DNA of 64,000 nucleotides. Origin: Dyella amyloliquefaciens (GTDB lineage Bacteria; Pseudomonadota; Gammaproteobacteria; Xanthomonadales; Rhodanobacteraceae). Made by a program: the position numbers and the translations under genes. Of the stretch, positions 33,970-43,032 are shown one piece after another. Where the stretch lies: assembly GCF_004296575.1 (NCBI RefSeq), contig NZ_SAYT01000002.1, positions 611,313 through 675,312 on the forward strand. Direction: 5' to 3'. The number at the start of each line of letters is the position of its first letter. Positions within the stretch are counted from its first letter, which is position 1. The notes below the pieces were generated by a model that saw nothing but the letters and a program-made list of their open reading frames with translations, ran no database searches and was not told the origin of the DNA.

Positions 33970-34342
33970 ATTCCTAACCGTCCCCTTCCGAAGGTGTTTC
34001 AGGGAACCGGCTGCTCGCGGATCTCGACGGGCACCCCGGGCAGAGATGCGTAGCACGGTAGATGTGCTGCCTTGCGGAATGTCTGCTGCAAGTGCGGTCT
34101 CGTGGGTCGGCGCGAGGCATCGCCGGGCGGGGCATACGCAACCACAATCCTTTTGCCGCCAAGTGCTTGCCAATGCGGGCACGGACTCGCCGCGACGCAA
34201 CAAAGGAACGAGCTCGTCCATCGCCACGTACACCTCACGCCCCCATATTCGACTTAAGTCGGGTGGCATCGACTGAGGCGACCGCTTGAAGATCGCGCGG
34301 GGAGCCAGGCCCCCTGGCCTGGCGACAACGCGGGGGATGCTT
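33970..34342. other. Spacer between narL and the OFA transporter
   Basis: About 370 bp without a convincing gene. On the minus strand about 80 codons (34238 to 33999) read in one frame and a neighbouring frame gives MDELVPLLRRGESVPALAS. Either could be the remnant of a lost gene, but no start, ribosome site or family match is visible. The palindrome at 34250-34261 is in this region and is probably part of the transporter's promoter. Confidence 0.45.
34250..34261. repeat. CGACTTAAGTCG palindrome before the OFA transporter
   Basis: A perfect 12-bp palindrome followed by GG, so the 14 bases CGACTTAAGTCGGG differ by one base from the site at the end of narL. It lies about 80 bp before the transporter start, a usual distance for an operator. 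Confidence 0.65.
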
Positions 34343-36001
34343 ATGGTCAGCGTGCCGGGAGCGGATGTCCTTAAGACGGCGAATGGAGCAACGCCGGGAG
34401 TACTTGCCAGGGAACGCACCATTGCCGGTCCACGCTTCAACCGATGGCTGGTACCGCCCGCGGCATTGGCCATCCATCTGAGCATCGGCATGGCCTACGG
34501 GTTCTCCGTGTTCTGGCTGCCGATGACCAAGCTGGTGACGGAGGCCGATCCGGCCGCCTGCGCAAAGCTGGGCTTTCTCGCGCAGCTGTTCAGCACCGGC
34601 TGCAACTGGACGGTGCCAGCGGTCAACCACATCTTCGAAACCTTCATCGCCATGCTCGGCATCTCCGCCGCGATCTGGGGCGCCTGGCTGGAACACGCCG
34701 GTCCTCGCAAGGCGGGTTTCATTGCGGCACTTTGCTGGGGCGGCGGCCTGGTCATCGGCGGCATCGGCGTAGCGATGCATCAGCTATGGCTCGTCTACCT
34801 GGGGGCAGGTGTACTGGGAGGCATAGGCCAGGGACTCGGCTACATATCGCCCGTTTCGACACTCATCAAGTGGTTCCCTGACCGACGAGGCCTGGCGACC
34901 GGCTTTGCGATCATGGGCTACGGCGGCGGCGCCATGATCGGTGCCCCCATCGCCGTGGCGCTGATGCAGAAATTCACCACGAATGGCGTGCCTGGTGTGG
35001 CCTCCACCCTGGTCTGCATGGGTCTGCTGTATTTCGTCGCGATGTCCGCGGGCGCCTTCGGTTTCCGCGTGCCGCCTTCCGGTTGGCGACCGCTGGGCTG
35101 GACGCCACCGTCCGAGTCGTCGAACAAACTCATCACCCATCGGCACGTGCATCTGCGCGAGGCCTGGAAGACACCCCAGTTCTGGTTGATCTGGACGGTG
35201 CTGTGCGTAAACGTCACGGCAGGCATCGGCGTGCTGTCGATGGCGAGCCCGATGTTCCAGGATGTGTTCGGTGGCAAGCTGCTCGGCCTGGACAGTGCGG
35301 TCGAGCTGAGTACAGCGCAAAAAGCTGCGATCGCGGCATCGGCGGCAGGGTTGGTTGGCCTGATCAGCCTGTTCAACAGCCTGGGCCGCATCTTCTGGGC
35401 CTCGACCTCGGACTTCATCGGTCGCAAGACCACCTACTTCATCTTCTTCGCGCTCGGCATCGCGTTGTACTGCTCGCTGCCAACGCTGGGCCACATGGGC
35501 CTGGCCGGTGCCTTCGTGATCGCGGTGTGCATCATCCTGTCCATGTACGGCGGCGGCTTCTCCACGGTGCCGGCGTATCTCTCGGATATCTTCGGCACGC
35601 AGATGGTGGGTGCGATCCACGGGCGCCTGCTGACGGCATGGTCGGTGGCGGGCATCGTGGGTCCATTCCTGATCGCCGCGGTCCGCGAGGCGCAACTCAA
35701 TGCGGGTGTGGCCAAGAACCTGGTCTATGACCGCACGCTCTACATCCTCGCCGTTCTCCTGCTGGTCGGCATGGTCTGCAACCTGCTCGTGCGGCCGGTG
35801 AAGGAAAGTGCGCAGATGACCGATGAAGAACTGGACCACGAGCGATCGCTGCAACACGAGGCGGCGACCCTCTCCACCAACGCCCAGACGGCGGCACGTG
35901 GCGGCTTCGGCCTGGTGGGCGTCGTTGCCTGGGCGGCGGTTGGCATTCCCTTCCTGATCGGTGTATGGATAGCTATCACCAAGGCTGCCGCCTTGTTCTG
36001 A
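34343..36001 (+). CDS. MFS transporter, oxalate/formate antiporter (OFA) family
   Basis: The 552-residue protein has 12 or more membrane segments. It opens its first helix with [21 protein letters not shown], as in OFA-family carriers, and has [20 protein letters not shown] (loop 4-5) and [20 protein letters not shown] (loop 8-9). The family exchanges small carboxylates such as oxalate and formate. Lying 23 bp upstream of fdsG, it most likely moves formate for the NAD-linked formate dehydrogenase; the substrate is inferred from context. The ATG at 34343 has GGGGG seven bases upstream; the ATG at 34337 is also possible. The long loop between helices 3 and 6 and a charged C-terminal region ([15 protein letters not shown]) are visible. 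Confidence 0.85.
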   Translation: MVSVPGADVLKTANGATPGVLARERTIAGPRFNRWLVPPAALAIHLSIGMAYGFSVFWLPMTKLVTEADPAACAKLGFLAQLFSTGCNWTVPAVNHIFETFIAMLGISAAIWGAWLEHAGPRKAGFIAALCWGGGLVIGGIGVAMHQLWLVYLGAGVLGGIGQGLGYISPVSTLIKWFPDRRGLATGFAIMGYGGGAMIGAPIAVALMQKFTTNGVPGVASTLVCMGLLYFVAMSAGAFGFRVPPSGWRPLGWTPPSESSNKLITHRHVHLREAWKTPQFWLIWTVLCVNVTAGIGVLSMASPMFQDVFGGKLLGLDSAVELSTAQKAAIAASAAGLVGLISLFNSLGRIFWASTSDFIGRKTTYFIFFALGIALYCSLPTLGHMGLAGAFVIAVCIILSMYGGGFSTVPAYLSDIFGTQMVGAIHGRLLTAWSVAGIVGPFLIAAVREAQLNAGVAKNLVYDRTLYILAVLLLVGMVCNLLVRPVKESAQMTDEELDHERSLQHEAATLSTNAQTAARGGFGLVGVVAWAAVGIPFLIGVWIAITKAAALF

Positions 36002-36023
36002 AGAGATCCACGATGGTGGGAAC

Positions 36024-36524
36024 ATGAAGCGAGCGATAGATATCGCCGTACTGCCGGCCATTCCCGAGCACATCCGTGTGGTTGTGCTCGGAGTGACCGC
36101 GCGATTGAAAGGCACGCCGGGCGCCCTGCTCCCCATCCTGCATGGGGTGCAGGACGCGCTGGGTTATGTACCTGAAGAGGCCGTACCCCTCATCGCGCGC
36201 GAGATGAATCTCTCGCGCGCCGATGTGCACGGCGTGATCAGTTTCTACCACTACTTTCGGCAGCGGCCCGCAGGGCAGCACGTGATCCACCTGTGCCGTG
36301 CGGAATCCTGCCAGGCCATGGGCGCCGTCACGCTCGAGCAACATATCAAGCAACGCCTGGACATAGACTTTCATCAGACCACGGCCGATGGCGCCTATAC
36401 GCTGGAGCCGGTCTATTGCCTCGGCAACTGCGCGTGCTCGCCGGCGATGATGGTGGATGGCGAGCTCAAGGGTCGCATGACCCCTGCTCGTTTCGACGCC
36501 TGGCTCGAGGCGGAGGCGACATGA
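36024..36524 (+). CDS. fdsG: NAD-dependent formate dehydrogenase gamma subunit
   Basis: FdsG is the NuoE-like [2Fe-2S] subunit of the soluble formate dehydrogenase. The 166-residue protein has the family segment [38 protein letters not shown] and the four cluster Cys in CRAESC (about residues 91-96) and CLGNCAC (about 132-138). FdsG and FdsB pass electrons from the Mo subunit to NAD+. It overlaps fdsB by four bases (ATGA). A good ribosome site is only moderately clear (GGTGGGAA). Confidence 0.95.
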   Translation: MKRAIDIAVLPAIPEHIRVVVLGVTARLKGTPGALLPILHGVQDALGYVPEEAVPLIAREMNLSRADVHGVISFYHYFRQRPAGQHVIHLCRAESCQAMGAVTLEQHIKQRLDIDFHQTTADGAYTLEPVYCLGNCACSPAMMVDGELKGRMTPARFDAWLEAEAT

Positions 36525-38080
36525 GCATTACGGTGTACGTGCCATGTGACGCCGGCGCTCTTTCGCTGGGTGCGGAGGCCGTGGCAACCGCCATCGCGGC
36601 GGAAGCCTCCCGCCGCGGCGTCGAGGTACGCCTGGTGCGCAACGGCTCACGCGGGATGTATTGGCTCGAGCCTCTGGTGGAGGTCGATTCCCCAGCGGGC
36701 CGCCTCGCCTATGGCCCGGTATTGGCCGAGGATGTGCCCGCCTTGTTCGATGCGGATTTCCTGCACGGTGGCGAGCACGCGCTCGCACACGGTCCTACCG
36801 AAAATATCGACTACCTGAAAAACCAGCAGCGCCTCACTTTCGAACGGGTGGGCGTGGTCGACCCCCGCAGCCTGGACGACTATCGCGCGCACGGTGGCTA
36901 CCGCGGCCTCGCCGCCGCACTGCACATAGCTGGCGAAGAGATCGTGCAAACCGTGCTCGATTCCGGCTTGCGGGGACGCGGCGGCGCCGCCTTCCCTGCA
37001 GGCATCAAGTGGAAGACCTGCCTCGATGCACCGGCCACGCAGAAATACGTGGTGTGCAACGCAGACGAGGGCGACTCGGGCACCTTCGCCGACCGCATGA
37101 TCATGGAAGGCGATCCGTTCGTGCTGATCGAAGCCATGACCATCGCCGGTCTAGCCGTCGGCGCTACGTGGGGCTACATCTACCTGCGCGTCGAATACCC
37201 GCATGCCCAGCGCGCCCTTGAACACGCCATCGCCACCGCCGAAGCCGCCGGCTATCTGGGCGACGATGTATGCGGCAGCGGCAAGGCCTTCCGTCTTGAA
37301 GTCCGGATGGGCGGCGGCGCTTATATCTGCGGCGAGGAAACCTCGTTGCTGGAATCGCTGGAAGGCAAGCGGGGGCAGGTGCGATTCAAGCCGCCCTTGC
37401 CTGCGATTGAAGGTCTGTTCGGCAAACCCACGGTCATCAACAACGTGGTGACCTTGGCCTCCGTACCAATCATTCTTGATCGCGGCGCCGGCTATTACCG
37501 CGACTATGGCGTGGGCAAATCGCGCGGTACGCTGCCGATCCAATTGGCAGGCAACCTCAAACGGCCAGGTCTGGTCGAGCATGCCTTCGGCCTCACCCTG
37601 CGCGATCTGGTGGAAGACTATGGCGGTGGTACCACCAGCGGTCGCCCGATCAGGGCCGTGCAGGTCGGTGGTCCGCTCGGTGCCTATATTCCTACATCCC
37701 GTCTCGATACGCCCATCGACTACGAAGCATTCGCCGCCATCGGCGGCATGCTCGGCCATGGCGGCATCGTGGTGTTCGACGACACGGTCGACATGGCCGC
37801 GCAGGCGCGCTATGCGATGGAATTCTGCGCCATCGAATCCTGCGGCAAATGCACGCCGTGCCGCATCGGCTCCACGCGCGGCGTCGAGGTCATCGACCGC
37901 ATGGTCGAGGGCAGCGCGCAGGAACGCGAGCGCAACGAAGTGCTGCTGCGCGACCTGTGCCAGACCATGATCGCCGGCTCGCTTTGTGCGCTCGGCGGCA
38001 TGGCGCCCTTCCCGGTGCTCAGTGCGCTCGATCATTTCCATGAAGATTTCGCAGGCACGGCCGACAAGGCCGGCGCCTGA
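36521..38080 (+). CDS. fdsB: NAD-dependent formate dehydrogenase beta subunit
   Basis: FdsB is the NuoF-like subunit that holds FMN and a [4Fe-4S] cluster and reduces NAD+. The 519-residue protein has an N-terminal region (about 1-110) resembling the thioredoxin-like NuoE C-terminal fold, then the flavin/NAD core ([59 protein letters not shown]) and the cluster motif [12 protein letters not shown] with a later Cys in [15 protein letters not shown]. The start at 36521 overlaps fdsG. The family length (about 520 in Cupriavidus-type enzymes) matches. Confidence 0.96.
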   Translation: MSITVYVPCDAGALSLGAEAVATAIAAEASRRGVEVRLVRNGSRGMYWLEPLVEVDSPAGRLAYGPVLAEDVPALFDADFLHGGEHALAHGPTENIDYLKNQQRLTFERVGVVDPRSLDDYRAHGGYRGLAAALHIAGEEIVQTVLDSGLRGRGGAAFPAGIKWKTCLDAPATQKYVVCNADEGDSGTFADRMIMEGDPFVLIEAMTIAGLAVGATWGYIYLRVEYPHAQRALEHAIATAEAAGYLGDDVCGSGKAFRLEVRMGGGAYICGEETSLLESLEGKRGQVRFKPPLPAIEGLFGKPTVINNVVTLASVPIILDRGAGYYRDYGVGKSRGTLPIQLAGNLKRPGLVEHAFGLTLRDLVEDYGGGTTSGRPIRAVQVGGPLGAYIPTSRLDTPIDYEAFAAIGGMLGHGGIVVFDDTVDMAAQARYAMEFCAIESCGKCTPCRIGSTRGVEVIDRMVEGSAQERERNEVLLRDLCQTMIAGSLCALGGMAPFPVLSALDHFHEDFAGTADKAGA

Positions 38081-38094
38081 GGAGGTAGAACGCC

Positions 38095-40977
38095 ATGCTG
38101 TCCATCGTGGAAATCGACTACGGCACGCCCAAGTCCCCATCCGAAACCCTGGTCGAGCTGAACATCGACGGTCGCAGCATCCGCGTGCCGGAAGGCACCT
38201 CGGTGATGCGTGCGGCCGCACAGGCGGGTATCGCCATTCCCAAGCTGTGCGCCACCGACATGCTGGAAGCGTTCGGTTCCTGCCGGTTGTGCCTGGTAGA
38301 GATCGAGGGGCGCAAGGGTTATCCCGCTTCGTGCACCACGCCCGTCACCGACGGCATGAAGGTGAGCACGCAGACGCCGAAGCTGGCGGAGATACGCCGC
38401 GGGGTGATGGAGCTGTACATCTCCGACCACCCGCTCGACTGCCTCACCTGCCCCGCCAACGGCCACTGCGAACTGCAGGACATGGCCGGCGTAGTCGGCT
38501 TGCGCGAGGTTCGCTATGGCTATGACGGCGCCAACCATGTTCATGCGAAACAGCAGGACGGTTCGGCCAACCCCTTGTTCGTGGCCAAGGACGAATCCAA
38601 TCCCTACTTTGCCTTTGATCCTTCCAAGTGCATCGTCTGTTCGCGCTGCGTGCGCGCATGCGAGGAAGTGCAAGGCACCTTTGCGCTGACCATCCAGAAT
38701 CGCGGCTTCGACTCGAAGGTAGCGGCCAGCCAGGACAATCGCTTCCTTGATTCCGAGTGCGTCTCCTGCGGCGCCTGCGTGCAGGCCTGCCCCACCGCCA
38801 CGCTGTCGGAAAAGTCGCTGATCGACAAGGGCCAGGCCGAGCACAGCGTGGTCACCACCTGTGCCTACTGCGGCGTGGGCTGCAGCTTCCGCGCGGAGAT
38901 GAAGGGACAGGACATCGTGCGCATGGTCCCCAACAAGGACGGCCATGCGAACCATGGCCATTCCTGCGTGAAGGGGCGCTTCGCCATCGGTTACGCGTCG
39001 CATCCGGACCGCATCACTACGCCGATGATCCGCTCGAAGATCTCCGACCCGTGGCAAGTGGTGAGCTGGAAGCAGGCCATTGCCCACGTCGCCAGCGAGT
39101 TCAAGCGCCTGCAGTCGACCTACGGCAAACAAGCCGTTGGCGGCATCACCTCTTCGCGCTGCACCAACGAGGAAACCTACCTCGTACAGAAGCTGGTACG
39201 CGCGGGCTTCGGCAACAACAACGTGGATACCTGCGCGCGCGTCTGCCATTCGCCCACCGGCTACGGGCTCAAGTCCACCATCGGCGAATCGGCCGGCACC
39301 CAGGATTTCGACTCGATCGAATCGACCGACGTGGTGCTGGTGATCGGCGCGAACCCCACCGACGCACACCCGGTATTCGGTTCGCAGATGAAGCGGCGGC
39401 TGCGCCAGGGCGCCAAATTGATCGTGATCGATCCGCGCCGCATCGATCTGGTGCGCACGCCGCATGTTGAAGCGAAGTTCCATCTCAAGATCCGCCCCGG
39501 CACCAATGTCGCCATGCTCAACAGCCTGGCCCATGTGATCGTGACCGAGGGACTGGTGGCCGAGGCCTTCGTGGCCAATCGCTGCGAGCCCGAAGCCTTC
39601 GCCAAGTGGCGTGCGTTCGTGGCACAGGACAAATACAGCCCCGAGGCAATGGCGGAAGTGACCGGCGTACCCGCGGACCAGGTGCGTGGCGCAGCCCGGC
39701 TGTACGCCACCGGCGGCAATGCCGCGATCTATTACGGACTCGGCGTCACCGAACACGCCCAGGGCTCCACGGCGGTGATGGGCATCGCCAATCTCGCCAT
39801 GGCCACCGGCAACATCGGTCGCGAAGGCGTGGGCGTCAACCCGTTGCGCGGTCAGAACAATGTGCAGGGTTCGTGCGACATGGGTTCGTTCCCCCATGAG
39901 TTCACCGCCTATCGCCACGTGAGCGACGACGCGGTACGCCACAGCTTCGAGGAAGCCTGGGGCGTGACGCTGCTGGCCGAGCCGGGACTGCGCATCCCCA
40001 ACATGTTCGAAGCCGCGCTGGACGGCAGCTTCAAGGGTCTTTACATCGAAGGCGAGGACATCGCCCAGTCCGATCCGGATACCCAGCACGTTACCGCGGC
40101 GCTCACCTCGATGGAGTGCATCGTGGTGCAGGATCTGTTCCTCAACGAAACGGCCAAGTTCGCGCACGTCTTCCTGCCGGGCAGCTCCTTCCTGGAGAAG
40201 GACGGCACCTTCACCAACGCGGAGCGGCGCGTCTCGCGCGTACGCAAGGTGATGGAGCCCAAGGGCGGCTATGCGGACTGGGAGGTTACCCAGCTGCTGG
40301 CCCAGGCGATGGGCTATCCGATGCACTACACGCATGCTTCGGAGATCATGGACGAGATCGCCCGCCTCACCCCGACGTTTCAGGGCATCAGCTTCGCCAA
40401 GCTCGACGAGTTGGGTTCCGTCCAGTGGCCGTGCAACGAAGAGCATCCCCTTGGTACGCCAGTGATGCACGTGGACGAGTTCGTCCGCGGCAAGGGGCGT
40501 TTCATGCTGACCGAGTACGTGCCGACCACCGAGAAGGTCAACGCCGAACATCCGCTGATCCTCACCACGGGCCGCATCCTCAGCCAGTACAACGTGGGCG
40601 CGCAGACACGGCGAACCGCCAACGTGATGTGGCACGACGAAGACCGCCTGGAGATCCATCCGCACGACGCCGAAGAACGCGGCATCGCCAACGACGACTG
40701 GGTTGGCATTACCAGCCGTTCGGGCGAGACCGTACTGCGCGCGCTGATTTCCGAACGCATGCAGCCGGGCGTGGTCTACACCACGTTCCACTTCCCCGGC
40801 TCCGGCGCCAACGTCATCACCACCGACAACTCGGACTGGGCGACCAACTGCCCCGAATACAAGGTAACGGCCGTACAGGTCACCCGCGTCACCCAGCCGT
40901 CCGAATGGCAGCGGCGCTACCGCGCCTTTAGCGAGACGCAGGAAGGCCTGCTCGCCCCATCGGTGAAGCCCGCTTGA
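38095..40977 (+). CDS. fdsA: NAD-dependent formate dehydrogenase alpha (molybdenum) subunit
   Basis: FdsA oxidises formate to CO2 at a Mo-bisMGD centre. The 960-residue protein starts with a NuoG-like region: [2Fe-2S] Cys in KLCATDMLEAFGSCRLCLVE and ASC, His/Cys cluster HPLDCLTCPANGHCEL, and two [4Fe-4S] groups CIVCSRCVRACEE and CVSCGACVQACPT (about residues 180-240). The catalytic part has CAYCGVGC and the Mo ligand Cys in ARVCHSPTGYG (about residue 383), so it is a Cys enzyme rather than selenocysteine. The fdsC start overlaps its stop. Being soluble and NAD-linked, it feeds NADH into respiration or reductive metabolism. Confidence 0.97.
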   Translation: MLSIVEIDYGTPKSPSETLVELNIDGRSIRVPEGTSVMRAAAQAGIAIPKLCATDMLEAFGSCRLCLVEIEGRKGYPASCTTPVTDGMKVSTQTPKLAEIRRGVMELYISDHPLDCLTCPANGHCELQDMAGVVGLREVRYGYDGANHVHAKQQDGSANPLFVAKDESNPYFAFDPSKCIVCSRCVRACEEVQGTFALTIQNRGFDSKVAASQDNRFLDSECVSCGACVQACPTATLSEKSLIDKGQAEHSVVTTCAYCGVGCSFRAEMKGQDIVRMVPNKDGHANHGHSCVKGRFAIGYASHPDRITTPMIRSKISDPWQVVSWKQAIAHVASEFKRLQSTYGKQAVGGITSSRCTNEETYLVQKLVRAGFGNNNVDTCARVCHSPTGYGLKSTIGESAGTQDFDSIESTDVVLVIGANPTDAHPVFGSQMKRRLRQGAKLIVIDPRRIDLVRTPHVEAKFHLKIRPGTNVAMLNSLAHVIVTEGLVAEAFVANRCEPEAFAKWRAFVAQDKYSPEAMAEVTGVPADQVRGAARLYATGGNAAIYYGLGVTEHAQGSTAVMGIANLAMATGNIGREGVGVNPLRGQNNVQGSCDMGSFPHEFTAYRHVSDDAVRHSFEEAWGVTLLAEPGLRIPNMFEAALDGSFKGLYIEGEDIAQSDPDTQHVTAALTSMECIVVQDLFLNETAKFAHVFLPGSSFLEKDGTFTNAERRVSRVRKVMEPKGGYADWEVTQLLAQAMGYPMHYTHASEIMDEIARLTPTFQGISFAKLDELGSVQWPCNEEHPLGTPVMHVDEFVRGKGRFMLTEYVPTTEKVNAEHPLILTTGRILSQYNVGAQTRRTANVMWHDEDRLEIHPHDAEERGIANDDWVGITSRSGETVLRALISERMQPGVVYTTFHFPGSGANVITTDNSDWATNCPEYKVTAVQVTRVTQPSEWQRRYRAFSETQEGLLAPSVKPA

Positions 40978-41822
40978 CCACGCCCGAGCAAGAGGAACGC
41001 GCGAAGGGATACGTGACCCGGCCGGTCGATCGCTGGCGCGACGGTGCGTCCACGCACGAGAGCGACTTCGTCGCCGAGGAAGTGCCCGTTGCGATGGTCT
41101 ACAACGGGGTGACCTTCGCCGTGATGATGGCCACTCCGCACGACCTCGACGATTTCGCGCTGGGCTTTTCGCTCAGCGAAGGCCTCATCAACGATCCCTC
41201 GCAACTGCTCCAGCTGGAAAACCACGCGCTCATCGAAGGCATCGAACTGGCCATGCGGGTCACCGACAATGCATCGGGAGCACGCATCGGCAAGGAGCGC
41301 GAACGCCTGCTGCCGGGCCGCAGCGGCTGCGGCATTTGCGGCATGCGCGACCTTGAAAACGTGATCCGTCACGACCATCCGGTCGGCACGGGTCAGGCCA
41401 TTACGCGGGAGGCGCTGGAAGAAGCCCAGCGCCAGCTGCAATCCCGCCAGCCGATGAATGCCGCCACCGGCGCGGTCCATGCTGCCGCCTGGGCGGACTG
41501 TTCGGGCAGCGTGCTGCTGGTGCGCGAAGACGTCGGCCGCCACAACGCGCTGGACAAGCTGATCGGCGCCATGCGTCGCGGTGGCTTTGATCCCAACGAC
41601 GGCATGGCACTCGTGACCAGCCGGGCCAGCTACGAAATGGTGACCAAGGCCACCAGTGCCGGCATCACGATACTGGCGGCCATCTCGGCTCCTACCGCAC
41701 TGGCGATCGAACTGGCGCGCAGCGCGGGCATCACCCTGGTGGGCTTCACCCGGCCGGGCAGCCACAACGTCTACACTCACCCGGATCGCCTGCAACCGCC
41801 GGCGAAGCAAGAGACGCCATGA
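40974..41822 (+). CDS. fdsC: Formate dehydrogenase sulfurtransferase/chaperone FdsC (FdhD family)
   Basis: FdhD/FdsC proteins bind bis-MGD cofactor and pass sulfur to the molybdenum centre; without them FDH is inactive. The 282-residue protein has DDFALGFSLSEGLI, the functional CXXC-type motif SGCGICGMRD (about 118-127), AADWADCSGSVLL-type sequence with REDVGRHNALDKLIGA, and TSRASYEMVTKA. The start is the TTG at 40974, overlapping the fdsA stop (TTGA). The GTG at 41013, with AAGGGA just before it, is an alternative that would shorten it by 13 residues. It is followed by fdsD with a four-base overlap. Confidence 0.93.
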   Translation: MTTPEQEERAKGYVTRPVDRWRDGASTHESDFVAEEVPVAMVYNGVTFAVMMATPHDLDDFALGFSLSEGLINDPSQLLQLENHALIEGIELAMRVTDNASGARIGKERERLLPGRSGCGICGMRDLENVIRHDHPVGTGQAITREALEEAQRQLQSRQPMNAATGAVHAAAWADCSGSVLLVREDVGRHNALDKLIGAMRRGGFDPNDGMALVTSRASYEMVTKATSAGITILAAISAPTALAIELARSAGITLVGFTRPGSHNVYTHPDRLQPPAKQETP

Positions 41823-42040
41823 GAATCGAGCGACTGGTCACCATGGCCAACGACATCGCGACCTACTTCACCACGGAGCCTGATCACGCTGCCGCCGTGA
41901 TGAGCGTGCGCGATCACCTGAAACGCTACTGGGATCCCGCGATGCGGCGGCAGATCAAGGCTCATCTCGCGCAAGGCGGTGAAGGGCTGATGCCGTTGGC
42001 CAGGGAAGCCATCGCCGAACTGGAAGCACCGCCGGCGTAA
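41819..42040 (+). CDS. fdsD: Formate dehydrogenase delta subunit
   Basis: FdsD is a small subunit or assembly factor of the soluble NAD-linked FDH. The 73-residue protein is recognised by IERLVTMANDIATYF, HLKRYWDPAMRRQIKAHLAQ and the terminal acidic helix. Its exact role is not established to my knowledge. It closes the fdsGBACD run. Confidence 0.92.
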   Translation: MRIERLVTMANDIATYFTTEPDHAAAVMSVRDHLKRYWDPAMRRQIKAHLAQGGEGLMPLAREAIAELEAPPA

Positions 42041-42529
42041 CGCCAGCTCTCCCGAGCCAAGGCCGCGCACAACCTTCATGCTGGACACTACACTGCGGAA
42101 CCGGCTGCCCCAGGCATCTGTCGGCCGTTAGCGAACACCGTTAGGTACCGCACCTCCCAACGACTCGCCCTGCCCTCGATCCATGCACGTGCACTCGGCA
42201 CGGTCGTCCAGCAACTCCATCTGGAAAAGCGCTGCCGCGCGGATTGGTGCGCGCTCGCCACGCGGATCGCGGCGACTCCCTTACTCGCGACGCGGTTCCA
42301 CGCAGCACTCGCGTGTCTGAATGCGTGGATGTGGTTCGAACTTCGTCCGACGCGCTCGGCTCATCATCGTCATACCAAGTCGCGCGAATTCACACTGCTT
42401 TCACTGCAAAAGTCAGCTCGCTGCGTACACTAGTCTCCATTCGTGCGATCCGCTTCATGCAGGTTCTCGCCATAGACGCGTACCGATCTCGCATGATCCG
42501 TGTGAGAGCTTCTTACTCGTGAGGTGTGC
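42041..42529 (+). promoter_or_regulatory. 489-bp regulatory region before the nap operon
   Basis: No gene is seen in either strand and base composition is less GC-rich toward the nap end, as expected for a promoter. CCGTTAG occurs twice (42125-42131 and 42138-42144), 13 bp apart, on the same helical face with a slight offset; this could be a regulator site. I found no FNR consensus with correct spacing. The space also contains no terminator-like hairpin after fdsD, so read-through into nap is possible. Confidence 0.45.
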
Positions 42530-42691
42530 ATGGAAACACCACCGAAAGCGGGTCTGAAACGCCAGGAGAGGAACACGTTCCTCCTGCTCGCCGTTGTCCT
42601 TTTTCCCGTAGTGGCTGTGATGTTCGTCGCCACCTACGGGTTCATCGTCTGGTTCTGGCAAATGTTCGTCAGCGGCCCACCGGGCCACTGA
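42530..42691 (+). CDS. napE: Periplasmic nitrate reductase small membrane protein NapE
   Basis: A 53-residue protein, METPPKAGLKRQERNTFLLL, then a single membrane helix (about residues 18-45: AVVLFPVVAVMFVATYGFIV) and the tail WFWQMFVSGPPGH. The charged N-terminus with KRQERNTFLLLAVVLFP is typical of NapE, a small inner-membrane protein found in many nap operons with no known catalytic role. GTGAGG lies just upstream of the ATG at 42530. It precedes napD by 44 bp. Confidence 0.88.
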   Translation: METPPKAGLKRQERNTFLLLAVVLFPVVAVMFVATYGFIVWFWQMFVSGPPGH

Positions 42692-42735
42692 CGCGATGGC
42701 GTGCGAGCAACGGCTTATCTGCAAGAGGGGAAGCC

Positions 42736-43032
42736 ATGAAAGGCGAACAGCACATATCAAGCCTGGTCGTTCTGCACCGTCCGGAAAGCGCGGCGATAGT
42801 GCGCGAATTCACCGCGGCGCATGACGCCCTGGACATCGCCGCCGAAGGCGATAGCCGCTGCGTGCTGTTGTGCGAGACGGACAATCAGCGCGCCATCGTC
42901 GATCACATCGATGCACTGACCCTGCTTCCGGGCGTCATCAACGTGTCGCTGGTCTACCACCATGTCGAGTCTGCCGACGAACTCGACAAGCCCGCCATGA
43001 CCATGAAATCGCATCAGGGAGCCGACGTATGA
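42736..43032 (+). CDS. napD: NapA maturation chaperone NapD
   Basis: NapD is a cytoplasmic protein that binds the twin-arginine signal of NapA and delays export until the Mo cofactor is inserted. The 98-residue protein has the ferredoxin-like fold sequence [38 protein letters not shown] and [23 protein letters not shown] is eight bases upstream of the ATG. It overlaps napA by four bases, fitting its role of meeting the NapA leader as it is made. Confidence 0.94.
   Translation: MKGEQHISSLVVLHRPESAAIVREFTAAHDALDIAAEGDSRCVLLCETDNQRAIVDHIDALTLLPGVINVSLVYHHVESADELDKPAMTMKSHQGADV

Noticed and set aside
38032-40791. 919-codon open frame on the minus strand
   Set aside because: Antisense shadow of fdsA caused by high GC; no ribosome site, and all motif-bearing sequence is on the plus strand.
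42244-42522. 92-codon plus-strand frame before napE
   Set aside because: No ribosome site, no family resemblance, and it covers the expected nap promoter.
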